Shown piece by piece: positions 33,999-43,817 of a DNA stretch of 64,000 nt. This DNA is from Chitinophagales bacterium (GTDB lineage: Bacteria > Bacteroidota > Bacteroidia > Chitinophagales > UBA2359), in contig JACJXU010000002.1 in NCBI GenBank assembly GCA_020636475.1, positions 273,501 through 337,500 of the forward strand. The letters are read 5' to 3'. The number at the start of each line of letters is the position of its first letter. Position 1 is the stretch's first letter. A model generated the notes under the pieces. It had not been told where the DNA came from and searched no databases. It saw nothing but the letters and a program-made list of their open reading frames with translations. A program made the position numbers and the translations under genes.

Positions 33999-36900
33999 AT
34001 GACATTACAAGAATACATAGACAACTTAGACAAAAGGTACAGACTCGGAAATGCAACCGAACATACTTTCCGGGGCGACTTGCAACAGCTTTTGGAAAGT
34101 TTAGTACCGACCATCAGAGCGACCAACGAACCCAAAAGACAAAAGTGTGGTGCACCTGACTATATATTGACTAAAAAAGATATTCCTGTTGGATTTATCG
34201 AAGCCAAAGACATTGGAGACAAAGACCTTGAAGGAAAAAAGAAAACAGGCAACAAAGAACAGTTTGACCGATACAAAGCTTCGCTGAACAATCTGATTTT
34301 TACCGACTACATAAACTTTCATCTGTATCGAGAAGGAGAGTTCATTACTAAAATCGCTATTGGAGAAGTCACGGAGAAGGGAATAAAACCTTTGCCTGAG
34401 AACTTTGGCAACTTTGAAAACCTAATCAAAGACTTCTGTACGCACCTTGGTCAAACGATAAAAAGTTCAAAAAGACTTGCAGAAATGATGGCGGGCAAAG
34501 CCCGCCTTCTTTCTGAAGTTATTGAAAAGGCGTTGACAAGTGACGAAACTAATCAGGAAGACAGTACACTGAAAGACCAAATGAAGGCTTTCAAGCAAAT
34601 TCTTATTCACGACATCACACCACAAGGATTCGCAGATGTTTATGCTCAAACCATTGCTTACGGAATGTTTGCGGCTCGTTTGCACGACCCTACTTTGGAC
34701 AATTTTAGCAGACAAGAGGCGGCTGAACTGATTCCAAAATCCAATCCGTTTTTACGAAAACTGTTTGGCTACATTGCAGGACCTGATATTGACGACCGTA
34801 TAAAATGGATTGTTGACAGCTTGGTAGAAATTTTTCTGCATTGCAACGTGGAAGAAATTTTAAAGAATTACGGAAAGTCAACAAAAATGGAAGACCCAAT
34901 CATCCATTTTTACGAAACGTTTCTTAGTGAATACGACCCGAAACTCCGCAAAGCAAGGGGCGTTTGGTACACTCCGCAACCCGTTGTAAATTTTATAGTT
35001 CGAGCAGTGGACGACATTCTAAAAACTGAATTTGATTTACCGCAAGGACTTGCAGACAACAGCAAGACACGAATTAAAATTGAACAACAAGGCAAAAAAG
35101 TGGAGCAAGACGTTCACAAAGTGCAAATTCTTGACCCAGCAACAGGAACAGGGACTTTCCTTGCCGAAGTGGTAAAACACATTCACAAAAAGTTTCAAGG
35201 GCAACAAGGTATTTGGAGCAATTATGTTGAAACACATTTATTGCCTCGTTTGAACGGTTTTGAGTTACTAATGGCAAGTTATGCAATGGCGCACTTGAAA
35301 TTAGATTTGCTTTTAACCGAAACAGGCTACAAGCCAACCACCAATCAGCGTTTTAGAGTTTACCTCACCAACAGCCTTGAAGAAAGCCACCCAGACACAG
35401 GAACTTTATTTGCCAATTGGTTAAGCACCGAAGCAAACGAAGCAAATCATATCAAGCGTGATACGCCTGTTATGTGTGTAATTGGAAATCCACCTTATAG
35501 CGGAATATCTTCAAACAATGGCGAATGGATTAGTAAATTGATTGAAGATTATAAATATGTTGATGGCGTTCACTTTAATGAACGTAAACATTGGCTTAAT
35601 GATGATTACGTTAAATTCTTACGTTACGGACAGCATTTTATTGAAAAAAATGGTAGCGGTGTTTTAGCATTCATCAATCCTCACGGTTTCCTGGACAATC
35701 CTACATTCAGGGGAATGCGTTGGCATTTGCTAAACACTTATGATAAGATTTACACTATTGACCTACACGGCAATAGTAAGAAAAAAGAAACTGCCCCTGA
35801 TGGAAGTGCAGATGTTAATGTATTCGACATTATGCAAGGAGTTTCAATTAACATCTTCATAAAAACGGGTAAAAAGAAAAACAAAGAACTCGGCAAAGTA
35901 TTTCACTTTGACCTTTACGGAAAAAGAGAAGCTAAATATGATTTTCTCTATGACAACTCATTGAAAGATGTTGCGTTTCAAGAATTGAAACCAGAAAAAC
36001 CAAATTTGTTTTTTATTCCTAAAAAGGAGAATGTGTTTCTAGAATCGTTTAACAAGGGTTTTAAAGTAAATGACCTTTTTATAAATGGTGTAATTGGAAC
36101 TCAAACAGGTAGTGACAAAACACTTACTGCAAGCACTGAAAAAGAATTAAAAAAGAATTTAAAAGAATTGTATGCTGTTGATGTTAGTTCAGAATTTATC
36201 AAAGAATATCAATACAGACCATTTGAAACTCGATATATGTATTTTCTAAAATCTTTGAATGACAATGTATATCCGAGTATAAAAATTCCAGCTTCTTACC
36301 GTTCAAGATACAACACATCAAAGCATTTAACTAAAAATAATTTTGCTCTTTTAATCCCAAGACAAATTGCCGAGAATGATTATTACCACTCATTTATATG
36401 CAAAAATATTGCTGATGCTTGTTTGATTTCAAACAAAACAAAGGAGCAAAATCAGGTTTTCCCTTTGTATTTATATAATGATAATGAAGGTCAACAAACC
36501 ATCGGACAATCAACTGAAAGACAACCCAACTTAAATACAGAATTTGTTAAGCAATTAGCAGATAGGTTAGGTTTAACTTTCACAAACGAAAAAGAAACGA
36601 CCAAAGACACTTTTGCTCCAATTGACATATTAGATTACATCTATGCAGTTTTGCACTCTCCTACTTACAGAGAGAAATATAAAGAGTTTTTAAAAATTGA
36701 TTTTCCGAGAGTGCCATATCCAAAAGATGCAGCAACATTTTGGCAATTGGTAAACCTTGGTTCACAAATCAGACAAATTCATTTATTGGAAAGCCCAACC
36801 GTTGAGAAATACATCACTCAATATCCAATAGACGGGGACAACATTGTAAGTAAACCAAAATATCAAGACGGTAAAGTTTACATCAACGACACGCAGTATT

Positions 36901-37088
36901 TCAACAACGTTCCGCAAGTGGCTTGGGAGTTTTATATCGGTGGTTATCAACCAGCCCAAAAATGGCTCAAAGACCGAAAAGACCGCAAATTGGAGTTTGA
37001 CGACATTTTACATTATCAGAAAATAATAGTCGCCCTAAGCGAAACGGACAGGCTAATGAAGGAAATAGATAAAATAGAAATAGAATAA
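33999..37088 (+). CDS. Single-chain type IIG/ISP-like restriction-modification enzyme
   Basis: 1029 residues. The N-terminal nuclease domain has a PD-(D/E)xK pattern (GAPDYILTKKDIPVGFIEAK, about residues 46-65). A helical connector follows, then an N6-adenine methyltransferase with motif I DPATGTGTF near residue 378 and motif IV NPPY near 495. The C-terminal part (EYQYRPFETRYMYFL) resembles the type ISP target-recognition region. No helicase domain is present, unlike full type ISP enzymes, so this is a compact type IIG-like form combining cutting and methylation. It lies alone in an accessory island, with no separate methylase. Confidence 0.85.
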   Translation: MTLQEYIDNLDKRYRLGNATEHTFRGDLQQLLESLVPTIRATNEPKRQKCGAPDYILTKKDIPVGFIEAKDIGDKDLEGKKKTGNKEQFDRYKASLNNLIFTDYINFHLYREGEFITKIAIGEVTEKGIKPLPENFGNFENLIKDFCTHLGQTIKSSKRLAEMMAGKARLLSEVIEKALTSDETNQEDSTLKDQMKAFKQILIHDITPQGFADVYAQTIAYGMFAARLHDPTLDNFSRQEAAELIPKSNPFLRKLFGYIAGPDIDDRIKWIVDSLVEIFLHCNVEEILKNYGKSTKMEDPIIHFYETFLSEYDPKLRKARGVWYTPQPVVNFIVRAVDDILKTEFDLPQGLADNSKTRIKIEQQGKKVEQDVHKVQILDPATGTGTFLAEVVKHIHKKFQGQQGIWSNYVETHLLPRLNGFELLMASYAMAHLKLDLLLTETGYKPTTNQRFRVYLTNSLEESHPDTGTLFANWLSTEANEANHIKRDTPVMCVIGNPPYSGISSNNGEWISKLIEDYKYVDGVHFNERKHWLNDDYVKFLRYGQHFIEKNGSGVLAFINPHGFLDNPTFRGMRWHLLNTYDKIYTIDLHGNSKKKETAPDGSADVNVFDIMQGVSINIFIKTGKKKNKELGKVFHFDLYGKREAKYDFLYDNSLKDVAFQELKPEKPNLFFIPKKENVFLESFNKGFKVNDLFINGVIGTQTGSDKTLTASTEKELKKNLKELYAVDVSSEFIKEYQYRPFETRYMYFLKSLNDNVYPSIKIPASYRSRYNTSKHLTKNNFALLIPRQIAENDYYHSFICKNIADACLISNKTKEQNQVFPLYLYNDNEGQQTIGQSTERQPNLNTEFVKQLADRLGLTFTNEKETTKDTFAPIDILDYIYAVLHSPTYREKYKEFLKIDFPRVPYPKDAATFWQLVNLGSQIRQIHLLESPTVEKYITQYPIDGDNIVSKPKYQDGKVYINDTQYFNNVPQVAWEFYIGGYQPAQKWLKDRKDRKLEFDDILHYQKIIVALSETDRLMKEIDKIEIE

Positions 37089-37385
37089 AATGCCAGCACA
37101 TGAATTACCACACGCTAAATCAAAGATTATAGCGCGGGTTTCGCTATCTACGCACAAGCTAATGCCTCACGTTCACGATAGCAGGAGAAACCTCTCCCAA
37201 ATTTTGATAGAATTTCACTATCTTGTTCTTTTTCATTTTGCTTGGTTCTTGCAAAATATATTTTCTACGTTTTGAAATTCGCCTATCCAACTATCGGATA
37301 GAACCTAATATTCAAACTTTCAAGGAACGATAGGCAAACATAAGTTTTTTGCACTTCAGTACAAAGAAATAATGCAAAACCAAAG
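37089..37385. other. Non-coding gap after the restriction-modification gene
   Basis: About 300 bp without a convincing gene. A 61-codon frame at 37090 lacks homology-like features. One small inverted repeat (CTATCC, 7-base loop, GGATAG) is visible near 37283-37302. Confidence 0.4.
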
Positions 37386-37457
37386 TAGTCTTGACAGGCT
37401 GTAATTTTTTATCCCACACCAAATCAGAGATTTTGGAATGGGAATTTAAATTATGGA
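37386..37457 (+). repeat. Short dispersed repeat C, copy 2 (hairpin)
   Basis: TCTTGACAGGCTGTAATTTT followed by CCCACACCAAATC, AGA loop, GATTTTGGAATGGG. It matches copy 1 at 3138-3213. The arms pair well and it could end transcription from the restriction-modification gene or from the convergent oxidoreductase gene. Confidence 0.65.
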
Positions 37458-37461
37458 TTTT

Positions 37462-38592
37462 TTAAACTAAAAAATCTGCCACTTTTTCGCCCAACAACGA
37501 ACCTAAGGCTACGCCCATTCCACCCAAACGCACTGCTACCACTACGCTATCATTTATTTTTTCCACTATCGGCATTTTATTGTCGCCAAAAGCCATAATG
37601 CCCGACCAAGTTTGCGCTATTTCAAAATTTTGCTGCGGAATAATAATTTCCCGTAAATGTTGCGTCAAAGCACCCAAAATTTGAGGCGAATTGCCAAATG
37701 TTTCGGTATTTTCTCCTACAAAATCTATATTTCTGCCGCCACCAAACAAAATTCTATCGTCTCCAATATTCCTAAAATAATAATAGCCTTCGTCATAATG
37801 AAAAATGCCCCGCCAAGACAATTTTTGCGGAAGTGGTTTGGTAATAAGCACTTGCCCGCGTCCGGGAGACAAATCTAACTTTGGGAGCAACTGTCGCGCA
37901 AAAGCATTGGTACAAATGGCGAGATTGCGGGCAGTAAAAACGATGTCTCCAAACGGCGACTTTGCCACAACACTTGCACCCGAAGCAGTTGTTTCAAACG
38001 AAGTGATATTGGTTCCTGTGAGCATGTTCACACCCAATCGTGCGACATATTCCCACAAATGGCGCATCATTTTTCCGGTATTTATTTGTGCTTCGTAGGC
38101 ATTAAAAATAAGTTTTTTTACTTGCTGCGGCGCAAAACCAAAGTCTTGCGGGTTTTGTTTCGTTTCGCTAAATACTGCCTTCGGAAAAATTTCCGATAGC
38201 AACTTGTTTAGGTGAGAAATTTGGTCTGATACCTGCAAATCTTTTTCAAACAAAAGTTCGTAACCGCCGAAATGTTCCCAACCGATAGCCGTATCGCCTA
38301 ATCGTTGGCGGAGTCGTTGCAAGCCTTGCCAACGCATTTTCACTAAGGTCAGCATTTGTTCGGGCGAAAGATTTTTCAAATCTGCCAAAAGTTCCGACAC
38401 ACTGCCAAAACAAGCAAATCCGGCGTTGCGGGTGCTTGCGCCTGTGGGCAATATGCCACGTTCTATTACGGCTATGCGCATGGCAGGATTTTTTTCTTTT
38501 AAACTCGCCGCCGCCGATAATCCTACTATGCCGCCGCCAATAATGATGGTGTCGTACGAAAGCAATTCGCTTGTTTCCCAATAACTAAGCAT
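37462..38592 (-). CDS. FAD-dependent oxidoreductase of the DAO family
   Basis: 376 residues. The dinucleotide-binding motif is SYDTIIIGGGIVGLSAAASL near residue 12, with the second flavin element VIERGILPTGASTRNAGFAC and the C-terminal DAO segment (TWSGIMAFGDNKMPIVEKIN, RLGGMGVALGSLLGE). The family oxidises amino acids, sarcosine-like amines or gamma-glutamylputrescine. The substrate cannot be told. The gene stands alone and is divergent from a membrane glycosyltransferase-like gene. Confidence 0.88.
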   Translation of the reverse strand: MLSYWETSELLSYDTIIIGGGIVGLSAAASLKEKNPAMRIAVIERGILPTGASTRNAGFACFGSVSELLADLKNLSPEQMLTLVKMRWQGLQRLRQRLGDTAIGWEHFGGYELLFEKDLQVSDQISHLNKLLSEIFPKAVFSETKQNPQDFGFAPQQVKKLIFNAYEAQINTGKMMRHLWEYVARLGVNMLTGTNITSFETTASGASVVAKSPFGDIVFTARNLAICTNAFARQLLPKLDLSPGRGQVLITKPLPQKLSWRGIFHYDEGYYYFRNIGDDRILFGGGRNIDFVGENTETFGNSPQILGALTQHLREIIIPQQNFEIAQTWSGIMAFGDNKMPIVEKINDSVVVAVRLGGMGVALGSLLGEKVADFLV

Positions 38593-38667
38593 ATATTCAA
38601 TCTAACATTTGTTACAAAAATAGTAGTTTTGCAGCACAATATTTTATCCTATATTTCAAACCGAAGC

Positions 38668-40464
38668 ATGAAATACATTTTGCCGTTCATATTACTTATC
38701 AGTGTTGCTGTTATTTATTTTTTCCAACATAGCTTGTTGTTAAGTAATGTTTTGCCCGCAGCGAGTTATTTGCTCATTGCAGCTGTTGTAGTAGATGTTT
38801 TGAAGAATATAATGCCTACAAAAACTAAGACGAAGTTCGATTTTTTTCCCACGGATGTAGTAGCTCGGAGTTTGCTGCTTGTTTTCACCTTGATACTGTT
38901 TTTTTCTACTTTGTTTGAAAAATGGTACGGTACAGGTATTGCTACTTGGCAGTTGGGCGGCGGTATTATTCCGGTGGGCGATTCGTTTGCTTATTTTAGC
39001 GGTATTCAAGAATATTGGTACGACAAATACCTTTCGGGTATCAGTAGCTGGAAACCGCTTATGACGCTTTATTATGCAAGTATTTTCAGACTTTTTGGCA
39101 ACAGCATGCTCGATATGCAAGTAATTACTACGGCACTTTTCGCCTTGTCGGGCGTATTGTTGGGCTTGCGTTTGTATAAGTATTGGGGGCTTTCGCCTGC
39201 ACTTCTTTATAGTTATAGTGCGGCATTGTTTATCCACGAATTTACGGGCAGTATTATGGCAGAACCGTTGGGATTTAGTGTTTCTCAAATAGCAATTATA
39301 TTTTTGCTGGATGCTATTTACCAAAAAAAGTTTTCTCGCTTTTTGTGGGGAGTGGCTTGCTTTAGTGTAGCAATGAATATTCGCATGGGTGCGATGTTTG
39401 TTTTTCCATTACTTTTTTTATATGGCGTGTGGTTTTTGTTTAAACAGACAAATTTTAAAAAAACGCTCGGTATTTTGGGATTGGTACTGGCTTTAGGGTT
39501 TGGATTTTTGCTCAGTAGCACTATCAATAAAACAACGAATACGCCCAAAGAGCAAGGCAATACGCAACAAGGAAGTTTTTATTACTTGTTTTACACATTT
39601 TTGAAGGGGAAAAATCTTCAGGCGTGGCGCGATATTCATAAAGATTATCCCGAACTTACCTCTTTACCTTCTTCGGAACGCTATAGAATGATTCGGCAAA
39701 TTTCCTTAGATACTTTTACACAAAATCCGCAAAACTTTTTTTCGCTTTATACAAAATCTACCGGTCGTTCGCTGAAAAATTTACCTAAATTATTGTTTCC
39801 TTCAACAGGCAATTTGTATTATTATTTTTCATGGCTAAACCTGCTACTTATTTTTGTGGGAATAGGAGCGAGTATTTTTTTATATCTAAAAAAGCGTTCA
39901 AAGCCGGAAATGTTTATCCTGATATTGCTTTTGCTGGTAATTATAGGTGTTGTGCTTTCAAATTTTATTCAAATAAACTATCGAAGTCTTTCGGCGACTT
40001 ATCCTTTTCATTATTTGCTCTTGGCACTTTGTTTATACCAAGTGTTGTACTTGATAAAGGTACTGTTGAATCCGTCTGATGAAATAAAAATTTACGCTCC
40101 AAAAACCTATACCAATTTTTGGAATTATGCTTGGATGGGTTCTTATTTTATACTGCTGTTGCTAAGTATTTTTCTTCCGGCAACAAAAGCCCTTTCTTTA
40201 GGAGAAATTGAAAATGCCTCTTGTACTTGTAAGGGAAAAGGAGCGGTGATTCAACTCGGCAATGGCAATTTTATCAATTTTTCCGGTGAAATATCTAAAC
40301 TTAGAAATACAACTAACGATAAGTATTCCCTTTCCCAACGTACCCGCAAAATGCTGAAAGACAATGCCCCTAAAGCTATTTTTGTAGGTAAAAATTTGCT
40401 CAATACGCATGAAAATACTACCATTTTTTACTTTGACACGTTTTTGGATTTTTCGCAAGGCTAA
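38668..40464 (+). CDS. Polytopic GT-C-like membrane protein
   Basis: The ATG at 38668 (MKYILPFILLISVAVIYFFQ) gives 598 residues; the frame opens at a TTG at 38629. About ten to eleven hydrophobic helices are visible. After the third helix come an acidic motif (GDSFAYFSGIQEYW) and NIRMGAMFVFPLLFLYG, resembling GT-C glycosyltransferases that use polyprenyl-phosphate sugars. The C-terminal 100 residues form a soluble periplasmic domain with a CTCKGKG stretch. It probably decorates a surface glycan or lipid. The next gene, convergent, is a sulfotransferase. Confidence 0.75.
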   Translation: MKYILPFILLISVAVIYFFQHSLLLSNVLPAASYLLIAAVVVDVLKNIMPTKTKTKFDFFPTDVVARSLLLVFTLILFFSTLFEKWYGTGIATWQLGGGIIPVGDSFAYFSGIQEYWYDKYLSGISSWKPLMTLYYASIFRLFGNSMLDMQVITTALFALSGVLLGLRLYKYWGLSPALLYSYSAALFIHEFTGSIMAEPLGFSVSQIAIIFLLDAIYQKKFSRFLWGVACFSVAMNIRMGAMFVFPLLFLYGVWFLFKQTNFKKTLGILGLVLALGFGFLLSSTINKTTNTPKEQGNTQQGSFYYLFYTFLKGKNLQAWRDIHKDYPELTSLPSSERYRMIRQISLDTFTQNPQNFFSLYTKSTGRSLKNLPKLLFPSTGNLYYYFSWLNLLLIFVGIGASIFLYLKKRSKPEMFILILLLLVIIGVVLSNFIQINYRSLSATYPFHYLLLALCLYQVLYLIKVLLNPSDEIKIYAPKTYTNFWNYAWMGSYFILLLLSIFLPATKALSLGEIENASCTCKGKGAVIQLGNGNFINFSGEISKLRNTTNDKYSLSQRTRKMLKDNAPKAIFVGKNLLNTHENTTIFYFDTFLDFSQG

Positions 40465-40553
40465 TATGTTAAAGTCTGTAAAAACAAACGCATTAATGGA
40501 AAAGAATACGGCTATCCTATGGGTTCTATTTACAAAAGTAGTATTTGCACTGA

Positions 40554-41381
40554 CTAATTTTTCCAAGCACTCAAGTCTTTGTCTATCAATTCGGACAAAA
40601 GCCGATTGGGTTGGGCATAAACTTCCAGCAATTTCTTGCGCGTTTGGGGGTTCATTGTAGGTTTTGGTTTGGGCGGATAAAATTCATTTTTTAACCACTG
40701 CGGTAAATATTTTTTCCAGCCTTTGGCTTGGTGTTTCGAGGAAAAAGTATTGTATTTTTTGGAGAAATCGGGCATATATTCGGTGCTTACACCTATAAAC
40801 TGGTACAATTCCGTTAAAAGTTGTTGAGGATTTTTTACCAAATCTTCAAATAAAAACACTTTTATTTGTTGTGCAGCAAAAGTTTGGTAATAACGCAAAA
40901 GTTGCGGATAATAATTTCCCAAAGCTACGTACTGAAAATTTTGTGCCTGCTCGTCTTTGGCAAGTGCGGCTTCAAAATCCGGCGAAGTATCAATGCTTAC
41001 GGCGTGGAAATGCCCAAAATGAGAAAAAGCTCTGTCCACCGGATTTCGCAAAATGGCAATAATTTTCACTTCGGGAATCGCTTCGACAATGTTTTGGGCA
41101 GCATCGGGTTCCCACAAATAAATGGGCGAAGCCTCGCCGACAGCCGCAAAACCTTCCGCTTCGGCAAAAAGAGCTTGATAGTCGGCGAAATTGCTTACGG
41201 TATTGCGCCACACTTTTTGCACCGTAGCATCGTGCCAATCTAAGTGCTTATTTTTTACGGCAAAATAACGCGGCTCCTTAATGGCACTCATAAACACCTG
41301 CGGATGCTGTTTTAAGTACGCATATAAGGAAGTAGTGCCGGCTTTGGCAGCACCTACAATGATAAAATTGGGTAAGGGCAT
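40554..41381 (-). CDS. Sulfotransferase (heparan-sulfate-type domain)
   Basis: 275 residues. The N-terminal PAPS loop is NFIIVGAAKAGTTSLYAYLK (residues 5-24), followed by KEPRYF and the 3'-phosphate-binding IIAILRNPVDRAFSHFGHFH. This is the usual pattern of bacterial proteins in the Sulfotransfer_1 family, which sulfate sugars of surface glycans. No signal peptide is seen. It is convergent with the GT-C-like gene. This is the second sulfotransferase of the window. Confidence 0.92.
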   Translation of the reverse strand: MPLPNFIIVGAAKAGTTSLYAYLKQHPQVFMSAIKEPRYFAVKNKHLDWHDATVQKVWRNTVSNFADYQALFAEAEGFAAVGEASPIYLWEPDAAQNIVEAIPEVKIIAILRNPVDRAFSHFGHFHAVSIDTSPDFEAALAKDEQAQNFQYVALGNYYPQLLRYYQTFAAQQIKVFLFEDLVKNPQQLLTELYQFIGVSTEYMPDFSKKYNTFSSKHQAKGWKKYLPQWLKNEFYPPKPKPTMNPQTRKKLLEVYAQPNRLLSELIDKDLSAWKN

Positions 41382-41542
41382 TAATGCTTTACTTGAAGGA
41401 TTACAAAGTGCTGTAAAGTTAGGTCATTATTTTCTAAACATGCTTCGGCTTGGCTATGGAGGCTATTTTTTTAAAAAAAAAGTAGCAACAGTATTAGGGA
41501 GGGTTTCATTTTATTCATCATTTACAACAATAATTCCTATGC

Positions 41543-42079
41543 TCAAGGCTTTTTCAAAAAATAATAGTTTGTATCTCGCTTTGTAATGCTATACGCCGTG
41601 TCTCCAACCTCTCTATGATAATAAATAATACTATAAACCTCATATTCCAAATTATCTTCTATACGATTTATCATTTTTCGATAATCAGAATGGCCATAGC
41701 CCCAATACGAAATAACGTAATAATACCCGTTTTGCATGTGCGTAGTATCTACTTCTATGCCTCCGCCCCAAATAGTGCCTCTTACAAATCCTGCATTGTC
41801 AACTACTACCCAAGAACAGTTTCCCGTAGCTCCGCACCACTCACTATTTGGCTTAGTAATAAGCAGTTCGGGAATAGTATCTTTGTTTAATTGGAATAGC
41901 ATCGTATCCAAGTCGTCATAAGGGTCATCACTTTCTTTCATCGAAAATAGCTCAAGATTTGGCGGCTCTAAGTATATGGTATCTTTGGTGCCGGGTATGG
42001 TTTGTTGGACGGGCAAAGTGTTTTGGGGAGTGCATTTTTGCAAAAACAAGAATAGCAACAGTATTAGGAAGTGTTTCAT
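41543..42079 (-). CDS. Lipoprotein, family A, copy 2
   Basis: The probable start is Met23 of the open frame (near 42079), giving about 178 residues with signal MKHFLILLLFLFLQKCTPQ (lipobox LQKC). The mature part contains SDDPYDDLDTMLFQLNKDTI, then PELLITKPNSEWCGATGNCS and GGIEVDTTHMQNGYYYVISY. The same series appears in the protein at 43156-43767, so they are paralogues. The N.D..PE.L pattern with a Cys pair recalls periplasmic beta-propeller or FG-GAP-like fragments, but I cannot assign a family. It is the last gene of the cluster. Confidence 0.7.
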   Translation of the reverse strand: MKHFLILLLFLFLQKCTPQNTLPVQQTIPGTKDTIYLEPPNLELFSMKESDDPYDDLDTMLFQLNKDTIPELLITKPNSEWCGATGNCSWVVVDNAGFVRGTIWGGGIEVDTTHMQNGYYYVISYWGYGHSDYRKMINRIEDNLEYEVYSIIYYHREVGDTAYSITKRDTNYYFLKKP

Positions 42080-42248
42080 GTTAGTAAGCATCTTTAGGTA
42101 CATTAAAAAACGAATCATATATACTTTCCATTGTGTCTGTCTCAACGTAAGGTACTGTTGGTAATTTATTTCGTGAATTCATCTTAGAACTTTATCGAAA
42201 TTACCAAAAATTAGGCAAAATTTATCCTTTTTCTAAAGATATATTTCT

Positions 42249-43145
42249 TTAGAGCGAAGTTTTTGCGATAGGAATATTTTTCCAAGCCTTTTTAAAACTT
42301 TCTTTGTCACGCATTTTGACAACATTTTCTAAAAAAATGCTATATTCTTTATAAGCTCCTTGTTTTTCAAAATCAATGGATATGCTCTTGTAGGTAGTAT
42401 ATTTGTTATCAGTATACACGAAAATCGAAAAAATACTGAAGTTTTTTTGTGGGGTTTCTACTAATATAATCGGCTTATAGCCATTGATTAAAGTATCATC
42501 AATAATACCCACAAAATCGACAAGCGTAAAAAAGTCGGCGATATTCAAAATTTCTTGAAATCCATTTTGCTTACAGTACGATACAAAAATAGGACCCGCA
42601 TCAATTCCACTAAATCCGCTATCTGCTAACTTACAATCACGGTCTATGCGAAAAAACAACAAAGAATCTTGAGGACTTAGTTCTACCATACTTACTTTCA
42701 TTTCGTCTTTATACTTCAAATCCTTATATTTCAAGATGGCTGATTGGTTTATAATTTTTTCTAACACATGGTATTGTGTTTGATAATTGGTGTCCTGCTC
42801 GGCAAGTGCAGCCAAATACAAAGTCCTCTGTACGGCATCTCTTATTAAAATAGAATCGTATATGGGCGAAATGTATTCTTTTAGCAAACTAAGTTTTATG
42901 CCAAAATGTCTCGTTGAGTCATCATATTGCTTGGTTTTTGTTTTAGACTTTCCTTGCCAAAGTTCTTTCATGCGCAAACTATCTTGCTCTACCAAAAAGT
43001 TGCGCAAAAAATGGATAGAATCTTCAAAAGTGCAAAAATGACTTGTTGCCTCCGGCGGCGATGATTGCGTAGGTAATCTACAATGCGGCGAACTCAGCAT
43101 AAGTACCAAGAATATTAAGCAAAAAATAGATTTCTTATACCGCAT
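42249..43145 (-). CDS. Lipoprotein-like protein, family B, copy 2
   Basis: 298 residues with a signal peptide (SIFCLIFLVLMLSSPHC). It shares with the protein at 43818-44726 the start CTFEDSIHFLRNFLVEQ, the PIYDSILIRDAVQRTLYLA block, DTLINGYKPIILVETPQ and the end RDKESFKKAWKNIPI. No known domain is recognised. It lies 10 bp downstream of a family A gene and belongs to a duplicated A-B unit. Confidence 0.7.
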   Translation of the reverse strand: MRYKKSIFCLIFLVLMLSSPHCRLPTQSSPPEATSHFCTFEDSIHFLRNFLVEQDSLRMKELWQGKSKTKTKQYDDSTRHFGIKLSLLKEYISPIYDSILIRDAVQRTLYLAALAEQDTNYQTQYHVLEKIINQSAILKYKDLKYKDEMKVSMVELSPQDSLLFFRIDRDCKLADSGFSGIDAGPIFVSYCKQNGFQEILNIADFFTLVDFVGIIDDTLINGYKPIILVETPQKNFSIFSIFVYTDNKYTTYKSISIDFEKQGAYKEYSIFLENVVKMRDKESFKKAWKNIPIAKTSL

Positions 43146-43155
43146 AAATGACGTA

Positions 43156-43767
43156 TTAGTAATTTTTCAGACAATTATATAAGGTGTCGCTTTGAAAAAT
43201 ATACGCTATGATGCTATCATTTAGGGCATAACTCCTGTCGCTTATCAAGCTGTAATATAAATTTTCGTCCACATGGTAACTTCCTTTTATATAGCTTTGG
43301 TCATTGTATCCCACAATCGCATTGATATTGTAATAACTATTTTCCATTTTTGTAGTATCTACTTCAAAAATACTTCCATGAAGCATTCCCATCGAATAAC
43401 CGTCGCTATTTAATACTTCCCAAAAACAATTACGCTGTGTACCGCACCAATTGCTAAATGGTTTTGCAATCAAGTGTTCGGGAATAGTATCATCGTTTAA
43501 ATATAGCGCAATAGTGTCTAAATAATCGTAAGGGCTGCTATTATCTCTCAAGGGGCGTATTATCCGCTTTTTTAAATCAAAAGCAAGTGAATTTTCTCTA
43601 TTTAAAGAAGACGTAATATCAATTTTAAGGGTATCTTCTTTAGATGGAAGCACTACTTCAATGAATTGTCTTTTAGTATTTGAGGTGTCCTTGTTCACCA
43701 CATTAATTTGCCTACAAGCCTGCCAGCCAACTGTAACAATGAGCAGGAATATGGAATATTTTTTCAT
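43156..43767 (-). CDS. Lipoprotein, family A, copy 1
   Basis: 203 residues, signal MKKYSIFLLIVTVGWQAC (lipobox WQAC). It matches the 41543 protein in SSPYDYLDTIALYLNDDTIP, then EHLIAKPFSNWCGTQRNC and SIFEVDTTKMENSYYNINAI. A longer N-terminal linker (residues 20-80) is the main difference. It lies between two family B genes on the same strand. Confidence 0.7.
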   Translation of the reverse strand: MKKYSIFLLIVTVGWQACRQINVVNKDTSNTKRQFIEVVLPSKEDTLKIDITSSLNRENSLAFDLKKRIIRPLRDNSSPYDYLDTIALYLNDDTIPEHLIAKPFSNWCGTQRNCFWEVLNSDGYSMGMLHGSIFEVDTTKMENSYYNINAIVGYNDQSYIKGSYHVDENLYYSLISDRSYALNDSIIAYIFQSDTLYNCLKNY

Positions 43768-43817
43768 TTTTCTGTATTAATTTAATATTTGAAATGTGTC
43801 CTCCTACTTTTCAGATT

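Noticed and set aside
37090..37275. 61-codon ORF after the restriction-modification gene
   Set aside because: No domain, no signal, and composition like the surrounding non-coding sequence.
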